From assembly GCA_036405515.1 (NCBI GenBank), contig DASWXM010000026.1, forward strand, positions 1 through 25,966: a stretch of 25,966 bases of DNA, given 5' to 3'. Made by a program: the position numbers and the translations under genes. This document shows positions 14,586-21,785 of the stretch, one piece after another; position 1 is the stretch's first letter, and every line of letters begins with the position of its first letter. The notes under the pieces were generated by a model that worked only from the letters and a program-made list of their open reading frames with translations, was not told the origin of the DNA and searched no databases. Origin of the DNA: JASLCR01 sp036405515. Its GTDB lineage: Bacteria; Patescibacteriota; Saccharimonadia; Saccharimonadales; Saccharimonadaceae.

Positions 14586-14990
14586 TTACAAAATCTCCTT
14601 TTTGTGAGTGTGACCTGATGATGCATGAAGCTCAAACACACTACTTACTATATAGTTTATCAGACTAAGTAACATTCCGGTAAGAATAGAATAGAGGAAT
14701 GTCATCTGTATGCCTGGGGCAAGCTTGAGTGAAAGCCATACCATAAATCCATTTACCACCAAGGTAAATAAGCCGAGCGTTAAGAGTATCGCCGGAAGGG
14801 AGAGGATAATCACTACGGGCCGAAGCACGCTATTTACTACCGAGAAAATAAACCCTGCGAGCAAGAATCCCCAGAAGCCAGCGGTCAGCTCACCATCACT
14901 GATACCTGTACCAAATATCACGATAGCAAGCCATAGCCCGAAGCTATTAAGTAACCATCGTATTATAAACACACTTAGTTGCTGTTTCAT
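14586..14990 (-). CDS. Phage-holin-4_2-like four-helix membrane protein (PF04020-type)
   Basis: The protein has 134 residues with four hydrophobic helices (about 8-27, 36-55, 60-88 and 95-118). The central motif SVVNSVLRPVVIILSLPAILLTLGLFTLVVNGFMVWL is the recognised core of this widespread family of small membrane proteins. Despite the name, most members are chromosomal and not phage holins, and their role is unknown. It starts 2 nt before the secG unit and is the first gene of holin-like/secG/SBP. A TATACT box at 15004-15009 (minus) leaves a leader of only about six bases. Confidence 0.85.
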   Translation of the reverse strand: MKQQLSVFIIRWLLNSFGLWLAIVIFGTGISDGELTAGFWGFLLAGFIFSVVNSVLRPVVIILSLPAILLTLGLFTLVVNGFMVWLSLKLAPGIQMTFLYSILTGMLLSLINYIVSSVFELHASSGHTHKKEIL

Positions 14991-15003
14991 ATTGTCTATG
15001 GCT

Positions 15004-15009
15004 AGTATA
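15004..15009 (-). promoter_or_regulatory. -10 box of the holin-like/secG/SBP run
   Basis: On the minus strand TATACT is followed by 13 nt and the ATG at 14990, a near-leaderless spacing. Confidence 0.4.
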
Positions 15010-15017
15010 CGGCTTAC

Positions 15018-16226
15018 TTAGAGGTCTGTCGAGAGTGCCGCACTAAGATTTTCATGGCCATTTTTAGTAATCAAAATATCATCCTCGATTCTCACTCCTA
15101 TGCCTTCCTCTGGGATGTAAATGCCCGGTTCAACCGTCAGCACCATTCCAGGCTCAAAGTGCCGCGCACCACCTAGGCTGTCGTGTACATCTATTCCAAG
15201 CCCGTGACTGATTGCATGAGGGAAGTATTTACGGTATGTTTCGGCATCATTCTCGTCTTTTAAGAGACCAACATCCATCAAAGCCTGTTTCATGCGCGCA
15301 TCAACATTTCGGGCATACTCTTCAACCGATAGCCCTGGTTTAAGTAGCTCAATAATATCAAAATGAGCAGCTTGGACCGCTTGGTGAACTACCTTTTGGC
15401 GTTTTGTCGGAACTCCCTTGGCATATGTTCGCGTAATATCGGCAGCATACCCATCAACCCTAGCACCTACATCCATGAGCACCAACTGTTTAGCGGATAA
15501 TTTCGTATTATTTTCTACGTAGTGTAGAGTACAGGCATTCCCGCCGCCAGCAATGATCGGCTCATAAGCATGATCAAATCCACCTTTTCGCTTAAAAAGA
15601 TAAGAAAATTCCGCCTCGATCTCATACTCATACCGCGCATTCGCTATACTGCTTTTTACTTTTTCAAATCCATCAACAGTCAGCGCAATAGCACGCCGAA
15701 TGGCTGTAATCTCTTCGGGCTGTTTCAAGGCACGCATTTTAGCAAGTTCTTTTTGGCAATCAACTACTGAGTTAAAGGCCCTTTCAAGCATCTTTTTATT
15801 GGCTCCAATGGCAGGATTAAGCGAAAAGCTAAATTGATCTGCATAAGGTGGATTGTCAACCGTATAGACAATACTGTGCTTTTTTGCAAGAACGCGGAGC
15901 AAGGATACTCCCTCGTCATGAGAAACGACTTTCTTAATGCCACTTATTGCCGATGCCTCTTTAGCGCTAAGCGAGCCATCAAATATTTCGTGCACTTCGT
16001 CGACATCCGGCTTTATTAGCCACTCCTCATCGGTCGAGCCATCAATGACAACCACCCAATCGGACTGCTCAATGCCAGTCAAATACCAGAAGTTTGCTTC
16101 TTGTCGGAATTTAAATGCTGAATCATTCTGTTGCTGGAGGCTTGTATAGGCCGATAGCACAACTACACCTCCATTGAGCGTATGTGCTAGCTTCTTACGA
16201 TTTCTCTTAAAAAATTCCGATTCCAT
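15018..16226 (-). CDS. pepP: Xaa-Pro aminopeptidase, M24B metalloprotease
   Basis: The protein has 402 residues. The N-terminal domain (MESEFFKRNRKKL...FRQEANFWYLTGIEQSDWVVVI) is that of aminopeptidase P. The pita-bread catalytic domain carries metal ligands in the right order: Asp and Asp in VLMDVGARVDGYAADITRTY, His in SHGLGIDVHD, Glu in LTVEPGIYIPEEG and Glu in GVRIEDDILIT. It removes N-terminal residues before proline in the cytoplasm. I chose ATG 16226 and not the longer frame to 16244 because the family N-terminus starts there and a TACAAT box lies 8 nt upstream. It is a single-gene unit. Confidence 0.9.
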   Translation of the reverse strand: MESEFFKRNRKKLAHTLNGGVVVLSAYTSLQQQNDSAFKFRQEANFWYLTGIEQSDWVVVIDGSTDEEWLIKPDVDEVHEIFDGSLSAKEASAISGIKKVVSHDEGVSLLRVLAKKHSIVYTVDNPPYADQFSFSLNPAIGANKKMLERAFNSVVDCQKELAKMRALKQPEEITAIRRAIALTVDGFEKVKSSIANARYEYEIEAEFSYLFKRKGGFDHAYEPIIAGGGNACTLHYVENNTKLSAKQLVLMDVGARVDGYAADITRTYAKGVPTKRQKVVHQAVQAAHFDIIELLKPGLSVEEYARNVDARMKQALMDVGLLKDENDAETYRKYFPHAISHGLGIDVHDSLGGARHFEPGMVLTVEPGIYIPEEGIGVRIEDDILITKNGHENLSAALSTDL

Positions 16227-16234
16227 TAGGGATA

Positions 16235-16240
16235 ATTGTA
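16235..16240 (-). promoter_or_regulatory. -10 box of pepP, leaderless type
   Basis: TACAAT on the minus strand is followed by 8 nt and the ATG at 16226. It excludes the upstream in-frame starts at 16244 and nearby from the transcript. Confidence 0.55.
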
Positions 16241-16265
16241 GCATCCGCCTTGATAAATCCGACTG

Positions 16266-18176
16266 TTACCAGCCTGTACCAGGTTTTGGCAACGTCCACG
16301 ACGTTGCACCAGTTCGGAAATTCGTTGGCGGCTTTGGTGTGACTGAAGTAACATTCCAAGCAGATAAGTCCTGGTTAAATGCTCGGTTACCACCTTCAAA
16401 CATATTATTCATATTTGTCACCTTTGCGGTGTTCCATGTACCGATTGGCTGGTTAAAGTAGTAGTAACCAGCGGAACCAGCATTATTGAACATATAGCTC
16501 ATATCCGTCACATTTGCGGTGTTCCAGCTGCCGATTGGCTGGTTGAATCTATAAGCATAAATAAACATGCGACTCATATTAGTAACCTTTGCGGTATTCC
16601 AGCTACTGAGCGGTTGGTTGAAGTTTGGAGCGCTATTAAACATACTCCTCATATCGGTGACATTTGCGGTATTCCAGCTACTGAGCGGTTGGTTGAAGTC
16701 AGAGGACTGGTTAAACATAGCAGACATATCGGTGACATTTGCGGTGTTCCAGCTGCCGATTGGCTGGTTGAAGTCGAAAGTAGTCTGGAACATAGTACTC
16801 ATATCAGTCACTTTGCTCGTATCCCAGTTGCCGATTGGCTGGTTGAAACGCAGTGCTCTGGCGAACATTCCACTCATATCCGTCACATTTGCGGTGTTCC
16901 AGCTGTTGAGTGGCTGATTGAAAGCTTGGGCATTTGAGAACGTACCTGCCATATTCGTAACCTTGGCGGTATTCCAGGTGTTGAGTGGCTGATTGAAGGC
17001 AATTGCACCACCCTCAAGGCCATTAGGATTGTATGGGTATCCAAACATATTGGAGAGATTCGTAACATTGGCAATGTTCCAGCTGTTGAGTGGCTGATTG
17101 AATGTTTTTGCACATGCGAACATTCCACTCATATTCGTCACATTTGCAGTATTCCAGCTGTTGAGTGGCTGGTTGAAGTCAGCAGCACACATAAACATTG
17201 TGCTCATATCCGTCACATTTGCAGTATTCCAAGCATTGATCGGGCTATCAAACGCAGTTGCGTAGCTAAATACACCCCTCATATTTGTTACATTTGTGGT
17301 ATTCCAGCTACTGAGCTGTTGATTGAAAGCAGGGTTATTTGAGAACATGTAGCTCATATTCGTGACATTAGACGTGTTCCAAGATGCTATATTCTGATTG
17401 AATGATGTGTTTGCAAACATGTAGCTCATATTCGTGACGGTTGTCGGTGGCTCAGCAACCTTTGACAAGTTAGTGCTATATCTAAGTGATATGGAAGTTG
17501 GCGCCACCTCTGCACCCCATTGCTTAACTTCCTTTAAACAACCGCGGTTAGCTGCAGCAACAGACGCACTGTTAATCGTCGTGAGTGGCCCGTTATACGT
17601 GACAATATACTGACCAGGGGTGCTATAGGTATGAGATAGTAGAGAGCTACTGAGCCATGTGCTTGAACCATCACCCCAGTTTACCGTTGTACCAAACGCA
17701 AAGCTTGGGCTTGTAATAGGTAGCTGGATCGTACCACTACACCCAGCCTGGGTAGTATCGTAGGCAAATACCGTTTGAGTAGGGTCAGTGCCAGCACCAC
17801 CTGCACATGTACCCGCAATCACATCCTTATCGCTAGAAGTATCGACAAAGAAGCTAATACTAGCAATAGTCTTAGATCTTGCATCAAGACAATAGCCTTT
17901 AGCATCTCCCGATCGATAAGATACAATACTATCATTACCCTGTTTGAATGTATCCGGCAGTGAAGTTGGGTAGCCAGCCCCAAAGTTTTTTGCGTTCTCC
18001 ATGGCTGTTGCCGCTGACTGAAGGTCGGATTGCACTGCCTTTTTTAAAGCAGTCTCGCGCCACTGACCGTATGCAACCGTTGTAATTCCAGCCAAGATAC
18101 CTATAACTACAATCACTACTGTGAGTTCAACTATAGTGAACCCCTTTGATGAGAACAATTTACGAGTCTTTTTCAT
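16266..18176 (-). CDS. Type IV prepilin fused to a PKD-like domain and BspA (DUF285) repeats
   Basis: The protein has 636 residues. Residues 1-12 are a basic leader ending in Gly12, cleaved before Phe13; FTIVELTVVIVVIGILAGITTVAY has the prepilin Glu at +5 (E17) and a hydrophobic helix. A pilin-like globular part follows to about residue 135. Residues 150-197 contain FGTTVNWGDGSS...HTYSTPGQYIVTY, typical of PKD-type beta-sandwiches. Residues 247-620 hold 14 repeats of about 25 residues (VTNMSxMFxxAxxFNQPLxSWNTAN), the BspA/DUF285 repeat known from Mycoplasma and Treponema adhesins. The product should be assembled by a type IV pilus-like machine and expose an adhesive domain. Four Cys outside the helix suggest disulfides. 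Two TATAAT boxes precede the gene. Confidence 0.92.
   Translation of the reverse strand: MKKTRKLFSSKGFTIVELTVVIVVIGILAGITTVAYGQWRETALKKAVQSDLQSAATAMENAKNFGAGYPTSLPDTFKQGNDSIVSYRSGDAKGYCLDARSKTIASISFFVDTSSDKDVIAGTCAGGAGTDPTQTVFAYDTTQAGCSGTIQLPITSPSFAFGTTVNWGDGSSTWLSSSLLSHTYSTPGQYIVTYNGPLTTINSASVAAANRGCLKEVKQWGAEVAPTSISLRYSTNLSKVAEPPTTVTNMSYMFANTSFNQNIASWNTSNVTNMSYMFSNNPAFNQQLSSWNTTNVTNMRGVFSYATAFDSPINAWNTANVTDMSTMFMCAADFNQPLNSWNTANVTNMSGMFACAKTFNQPLNSWNIANVTNLSNMFGYPYNPNGLEGGAIAFNQPLNTWNTAKVTNMAGTFSNAQAFNQPLNSWNTANVTDMSGMFARALRFNQPIGNWDTSKVTDMSTMFQTTFDFNQPIGSWNTANVTDMSAMFNQSSDFNQPLSSWNTANVTDMRSMFNSAPNFNQPLSSWNTAKVTNMSRMFIYAYRFNQPIGSWNTANVTDMSYMFNNAGSAGYYYFNQPIGTWNTAKVTNMNNMFEGGNRAFNQDLSAWNVTSVTPKPPTNFRTGATSWTLPKPGTGW
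16316..17438 (-). repeat. Tandem ~75-bp coding repeats of the BspA region
   Basis: At least 14 in-frame units of about 25 codons repeat the DNA of the VTNMSxMF...FNQPLxSWNTAN motif. Several neighbouring units are near-identical at the DNA level, which favours unit gain or loss by slippage or recombination. One unit near 17010-17050 has an extra stretch of about 10 residues. Confidence 0.85.
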
Positions 18177-18202
18177 ATTTAAGAGCTACCTATCATCGTT
18201 AT

Positions 18203-18219
18203 ATTATAGCGCGATTATA
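18203..18219 (-). promoter_or_regulatory. Tandem TATAAT boxes before the pilin/BspA gene
   Basis: TATAAT on the minus strand occurs at 18203-18208 and 18214-18219, separated by 5 nt. The ATG is 26 nt from the nearer box, leaving a short leader that contains ATAGGTAG as a possible weak ribosome site. Two start points are possible. Confidence 0.5.
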
Positions 18220-18228
18220 GCACGAGCA

Positions 18229-19782
18229 TTATGACGTAGACAAATAGCGCTTGATTTGCTCTGCTTTCTGTCTGCCAACTACAGCTACCAGGTCAGAAAC
18301 TTGCGCTTGTTCAACCTTACGCAAACTGCCAAACTGTTGGATAAGCTTTTTCCGTGTTGCAGGACCGATACCCGGTATCATCTCGAGGCTACTTTCGGTC
18401 TGTTTTTTACGCTTAAGTACCGTATGATAGCTCACTGCAAAACGATGCGACTCATCGCGAATACGTTGAAATAGTTTTACGACATGATTATATGGACTTA
18501 GCGACACACCACCGCCAAGATTCTTAGAGTGGGAACCCGCATTACGTTGTCCAAGATGCAAATTCACTACTATGTAATCACCTTCATTAAATACGCCGAC
18601 ACCCGGCACTGGCTCTTCCTGGAGCTGTATAAGAAAATCTGTCGAAATATGTGATTTTGTTCGATGAATAATAATCTCTTCTTCACGTTTGGCAATACTG
18701 ATTGTCGGAATGGCGATTCCACGCTCATCGATCGCCTTAATAGCCGCATCAAGCTGTCGTTTTCCTCCATCGATCAATATAAGATCTGGTGTACCCCAAC
18801 TTTTTACATTTTTTTCCGAAAATCGCCGGAAGAGTGTTTCATACATATTGCCGACGTCATCGTTTTTTTCAATTTTTGTCTTAAATTTGCGATATTCCGC
18901 CCTATCACTGGCGCCATTCGTAAACACCACCATGCTCGCCACGACATTCATACCACCCTGATGTGAAATATCATATCCCTCGATGCGCTTCGGAATAGCC
19001 TTGAGGCTAAAGAGCTCCATCAGATTACTGAGCGCCTTGTCCTTTGATATATCGAGAAATTCGCGATCCCCAAACATGACCCGACGCTGCAGCTCCTTCA
19101 TATAGCCAAGCTTATTGCGTAGACGTCCCGCATCTTCAAATCGCTGCTCCGAGGCAGCCTGTTTCATCTCTTTCTCAAGTTCCGCGGTAATTGCTTTGCG
19201 ATTGCCCTTGATATAGCTGATCAACTTACGAAGATTCGCCTTATACGCCTCCGAACCTTCGCTCATACGTGGACTAAGTCCGAGATCTTGATCAAGTTTC
19301 GATGACTCTTTAATGGGCGGCTTAATAAAGTACGGGAAGACCTTCCTGAGGTAACGAATAGCATTTTTTAGTGCGTAACCATTGTAGAATGGACCATAAT
19401 ACTCGGCACCGTCATCGTGGGGATTACGCGTAAAGGTGACTGTCGGCCACTCGCTCTTCATATCGATACGCACAAACATTTGGCTTTTGTCATCACGAAG
19501 CAGTATGTTATAGCGTGGCATATAGCGCTTCACCATTTCAGATTCGAGGAAAAGCGCGTCAATCTCGCTCTCTGTCTCTACCCAGTCGGTATCATAGATT
19601 TCGTTGACCAGCGCTAATGTCTTGTTATCAAAGCCTCGGGAACTCTGAAAATACTGCCTAACACGGTTTTTAAGCACCGCCGCTTTACCGACATAGATAA
19701 TCTCTCCAGCTTCAGACTTATGAAAATACACCCCAGGAGTACGAGGCAATGTCTTTAGCTTCTCTTCAAGCAGCTTATTCAC
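18229..19782 (-). CDS. uvrC: UvrC, excinuclease ABC subunit C, without any cysteine
   Basis: UvrC makes both incisions in nucleotide excision repair with UvrAB. The 517-residue protein has the GIY-YIG nuclease (PGVYF...IIYVGKA, R40, E80), an UVR motif (ITAELEKEMKQAASEQRFEDAGRLRNKL, 198-225), the RNase H-like nuclease (GYDISHQGG D271, LILIDGGKRQ D338, RDESHRF H446) and a C-terminal double helix-hairpin-helix (MIPGIGPATRKKL). Residues 150-175, where other UvrC proteins have the cysteine-rich stretch (CL...RC..PC) that binds a 4Fe-4S cluster, contain no cysteine, and the whole protein has none. Length is shorter than the usual ~600. The start is GTG at 19782. Confidence 0.95.
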   Translation of the reverse strand: MNKLLEEKLKTLPRTPGVYFHKSEAGEIIYVGKAAVLKNRVRQYFQSSRGFDNKTLALVNEIYDTDWVETESEIDALFLESEMVKRYMPRYNILLRDDKSQMFVRIDMKSEWPTVTFTRNPHDDGAEYYGPFYNGYALKNAIRYLRKVFPYFIKPPIKESSKLDQDLGLSPRMSEGSEAYKANLRKLISYIKGNRKAITAELEKEMKQAASEQRFEDAGRLRNKLGYMKELQRRVMFGDREFLDISKDKALSNLMELFSLKAIPKRIEGYDISHQGGMNVVASMVVFTNGASDRAEYRKFKTKIEKNDDVGNMYETLFRRFSEKNVKSWGTPDLILIDGGKRQLDAAIKAIDERGIAIPTISIAKREEEIIIHRTKSHISTDFLIQLQEEPVPGVGVFNEGDYIVVNLHLGQRNAGSHSKNLGGGVSLSPYNHVVKLFQRIRDESHRFAVSYHTVLKRKKQTESSLEMIPGIGPATRKKLIQQFGSLRKVEQAQVSDLVAVVGRQKAEQIKRYLSTS

Positions 19783-19789
19783 ACACCTT

Positions 19790-19795
19790 AGTATA
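19790..19795 (-). promoter_or_regulatory. -10 box of uvrC, leaderless type
   Basis: On the minus strand TATACT is followed by 7 nt (AAGGTGT) and GTG at 19782. The AAGGTG could serve as a ribosome site only if transcription began earlier. Confidence 0.5.
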
Positions 19796-19848
19796 CACTA
19801 CCCCTGTTGCTATTTTGCTTGCGCTTAGCATTTTTTGTGTTGTAAGTA

Positions 19849-19877
19849 TTGACATTATTTAATGTTTGTGGTAATAT
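19849..19877 (+). promoter_or_regulatory. Near-consensus extended -10 promoter
   Basis: TTGACA (19849-19854), a 17-nt spacer and TAATAT (19872-19877), with TGG just before the -10, form the best promoter in the window. The start point should be near 19884. The leader reaches to 20248 (about 365 nt). It drives the GC-rich gene and perhaps the LPRTG gene, because no U-tract terminator lies between them. Confidence 0.75.
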
Positions 19878-20019
19878 GTAATTAACCTCTGCGAGGAGTG
19901 TAGGAAGGTAGAAAAGGCAGATCTTTATCTGTACTTCTCTTTCCTAGTACGTATGAGGAGTCGCTTAACAATTTAGCCAAGAATAGTTTTGCGACTATAT
20001 TATACGTAATAACAAATCG

Positions 20020-20047
20020 CAAACTAGATAGTCATGGGTCTTTAAGT
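20020..20047 (+). repeat. Left inverted repeat of the GC-rich segment
   Basis: The 16-mer CAAACTAGATAGTCAT (20020-20035), then GGG, then TCTTTAAGT (20039-20047). The same two blocks occur in inverted orientation at 21786-21814. Confidence 0.85.
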
Positions 20048-20108
20048 ACGTTTGAGCGGTTCGCCGCTCACGGAACAAGCCCAAGACATCAACTACTGCA
20101 AATCATTT

Positions 20109-20252
20109 ATGGTTCCTTCTAAACGTACGGTGCTTTCGGCTAATAAATTATTTATTGTCCGTAAGCACCGTGCATTCTCAGGATTCACGGCGCAATCATC
20201 CAACCACATTGCGTGGCTGGATGCCGCGCCAACGTCCAGGAGGACATCATGA
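20109..20252 (+). CDS. Possible 47-codon leader ORF overlapping the next start codon
   Basis: ATG 20109 opens a short frame (MVPSKRTVLSANKLFIVRKH...) that ends with TGA at 20250-20252, overlapping the ATG at 20249 as ATGA. There is no ribosome site before 20109, and the frame runs through the hairpins at 20127-20171 and 20189-20230. It may be a regulatory upstream ORF that couples translation and opens the rod structure, or chance. Confidence 0.25.
   Translation: MVPSKRTVLSANKLFIVRKHRAFSGFTAQSSNHIAWLDAAPTSRRTS
20189..20230 (+). other. GC-rich rod hairpin before the start codon
   Basis: GGCGC (20189-20193), CATCCA (20197-20202) and CCAC (20204-20207) pair with GTGG (20213-20216), TGGATG (20218-20223) and GCGCC (20226-20230). 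The stem ends 8 nt before the Shine-Dalgarno site AGGAGG (20238-20243), which it leaves free. The shift to high GC begins here. Confidence 0.65.
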
Positions 20253-21706
20253 AGAAGATCACCAAGATCCTCATCGCCCTGTTCATCGTTCTCGGGCTCA
20301 GCGCCTTCGTGGCGCCCCTCGCGAACGCCGACACATCCGAACCTACCCAAGCTGCTGTCGAGCCACCGACTTGTGTCGGTGTCGACACGGAGCAAGGAAC
20401 AGGTACGTGTGGCGATGTCGATGAGTCATCGTCGTACTCGAAGTCGAGCGCGACGTCGCAAGTCACTGCCGTCAACGGCGTCAGCATCAACTCGACGGTG
20501 ACCGTCTTGTCCTACATCAAGGTCAACGGCATCTCGAAGGCTGACAAGGCTCACGCCAAGCGCTACGTGCTGAAGAAGCGCATGCGTCTCTGGACGTCGT
20601 ACTACAACACTGCAGGCCGGAAGGTATGGCACTGGAAGTGGTACAACAAGGGACACGTGTTCTACTGGCACCACCGTGGCTGGCACGACGGCCCCTGCGA
20701 CAACGACGTAGTCGGTCTTCCCAAGGGTCCGAAGGCTCCCCCCAAGGGTGCCGTCAAGATCCGAGGCACGGTCAAGATCGTCAAGCGATTCGTCTTCGAA
20801 GCTGCGGCTGAAGCCAAGGCAGATGAGAAGGTCGCAACGGTCGCCAAGGCCTGGTGCACCACCGCTGCGGGCTACGCCTACGGCGAGGGACGAGGATCGG
20901 CTACCGCGATCGCAACCGCACGTGTCACCATGAGTGGCTATGTCCGCGTGTCGCTCCTGGCCTCCGTCAAGGCGAAGGCTACGGGAGACCTCTGGGCAAA
21001 GCTCGGTGCAACGTCACGTGTCGATGTTCGTGCCAATCTTCGTGCCGACGCTTTTGCGCAGGCCACATCCGAGGCGTCCGCACTGGCTGTCTGCAAGGAC
21101 ACGCCGGTCTACAACACCCCGGACGTGACCGTCAACCCGGTCGCGTGCGTGGCGCCTGGCCAGACCCGCACGGTCGACATCGTGGTTGGTAACCCCAACT
21201 CGGTCGCCGACACGGCTCGTCTGACCTACCGCGGTCAGACGCTCGAGAAGAGCGTCGCGGCCAACGGCACCATCACGTTCTCGTTCCCCAACCAGGGTGC
21301 GGGTACGTACAGCGGCAACGTCCTGCTGGTCACCGCCGGCAAGTCGAAGTCCTTCACGGTCACCGTGGAGAACTGCCCCGAGCTGCCGTCGAGCTTCACC
21401 GAGGTGGAGCAGCCGAACGACGTACTAGTGAACAACTCCCGCACCATCCGGGTGCGTGGAACCGTTCCGAGTGGTCAGACGGCGACGCTCAAGGCCACGT
21501 CGATCTACGGCACCATCGCCTCGGGCGACAAGTCGCAGGTCGTCACCGGCTCGTTCGACATCCTGATCCACTACACGGCTCCCTCCGAGGTGCCGGCAAG
21601 CAAGAGCGACACCGTCACGGTGCAGCTCTTCTCGCAGAGTGGCAAGAAGGACGACGAGAAGGCGGTCACCTTCGAGATCAGGCCGGCTCCGGTCGACCCG
21701 CTCTGA
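20249..21706 (+). CDS. GC-rich secreted protein of unknown function (horizontally acquired)
   Basis: The protein has 485 residues with a clear signal peptide (MKKITKILIALFIVLGLSAF..., cleaved after ANA at 27). C42 and C54 may pair. Residues 114-150 are packed with Trp, Tyr and His (WHWKWYNKGHVFYWHHRGWHDGPC). Residues 180-285 are Ala-rich with helix-like and strand-like alternation. Residues 290-376 and 380-478 look like two Ig-like beta-sandwiches, the first rich in VDIVVGNPNSVADTARLTYRG. There is no LPXTG motif or membrane anchor, so it is likely released. The codons end in G/C throughout; two stretches counted by hand were 60% and 72% GC, against about 45% nearby. A perfect AGGAGG lies 5 nt before ATG 20249; the GTG at 20213 lies in the rod hairpin. 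I do not recognise the family. Confidence 0.85.
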   Translation: MKKITKILIALFIVLGLSAFVAPLANADTSEPTQAAVEPPTCVGVDTEQGTGTCGDVDESSSYSKSSATSQVTAVNGVSINSTVTVLSYIKVNGISKADKAHAKRYVLKKRMRLWTSYYNTAGRKVWHWKWYNKGHVFYWHHRGWHDGPCDNDVVGLPKGPKAPPKGAVKIRGTVKIVKRFVFEAAAEAKADEKVATVAKAWCTTAAGYAYGEGRGSATAIATARVTMSGYVRVSLLASVKAKATGDLWAKLGATSRVDVRANLRADAFAQATSEASALAVCKDTPVYNTPDVTVNPVACVAPGQTRTVDIVVGNPNSVADTARLTYRGQTLEKSVAANGTITFSFPNQGAGTYSGNVLLVTAGKSKSFTVTVENCPELPSSFTEVEQPNDVLVNNSRTIRVRGTVPSGQTATLKATSIYGTIASGDKSQVVTGSFDILIHYTAPSEVPASKSDTVTVQLFSQSGKKDDEKAVTFEIRPAPVDPL

Positions 21707-21731
21707 GGAGCAAGTAGTTGATGTCTGCGGT

Positions 21732-21774
21732 GGCGCACGAGTTTGAGACCAAGCCAGGTTCTCGCTCGTGTGCC
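21732..21774 (+). terminator. Strong hairpin after the GC-rich gene, without a U-tract
   Basis: GGCGCACGAG (21732-21741) pairs with CTCGTGTGCC (21765-21774), and GAGACC (21745-21750) with GGTTCTC (21757-21763), around the loop AAGCCA. No U-run follows, so it may stabilise the 3' end or terminate with other factors. It keeps the GC-rich composition and lies just inside the right inverted repeat. Confidence 0.5.
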
Positions 21775-21785
21775 CCGCACACATC

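Larger units (their letters stand above)
19884..20248 (+). ncRNA. Long structured 5' leader with several hairpins
   Basis: Hairpins visible by eye are: GGAAGG-U-AGAA/TTCT-CTTTCC with an inner CAGAT/ATCTG (19903-19944); GTCGC/GCGAC (19960-19995), which competes with TAGTTTTGCGA/TCGCAAACTA (19984-20026); TGAGCGG-UUCG-CCGCTCA (20053-20070); ACGGTGCTT/AAGCACCGT (20127-20171) enclosing AATAAAT/ATTTATT; and a long rod at 20189-20230. No match to a known riboswitch, tmRNA, RNase P or SRP RNA was recognised. The two alternative pairings around 19960-20026 would suit a switch. Confidence 0.5.

Noticed and set aside
14586..14990. Prophage holin
   Set aside because: The family name is historical; the gene lies with secG among chromosomal genes and no phage genes are near.
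16316..17438. CRISPR-like array
   Set aside because: The repeats are in frame, about 75 bp long without unique spacers, and encode the BspA motif.
19990..20020. dif/XerCD-like recombination site near the left inverted repeat
   Set aside because: Only a weak match to a XerD half-site (about 7 of 11 positions) and none to a XerC half-site.
20213..20248. GTG 20213 as start of the GC-rich protein
   Set aside because: It lies in the rod hairpin, has no ribosome site and would place 12 non-hydrophobic residues before the signal peptide; AGGAGG is correctly spaced for 20249.
20093..20862. Several minus-strand and other-frame ORFs over the GC-rich gene
   Set aside because: High-GC genes regularly show long shadow frames; the plus-strand frame has a signal peptide, a perfect ribosome site and domain-like composition.
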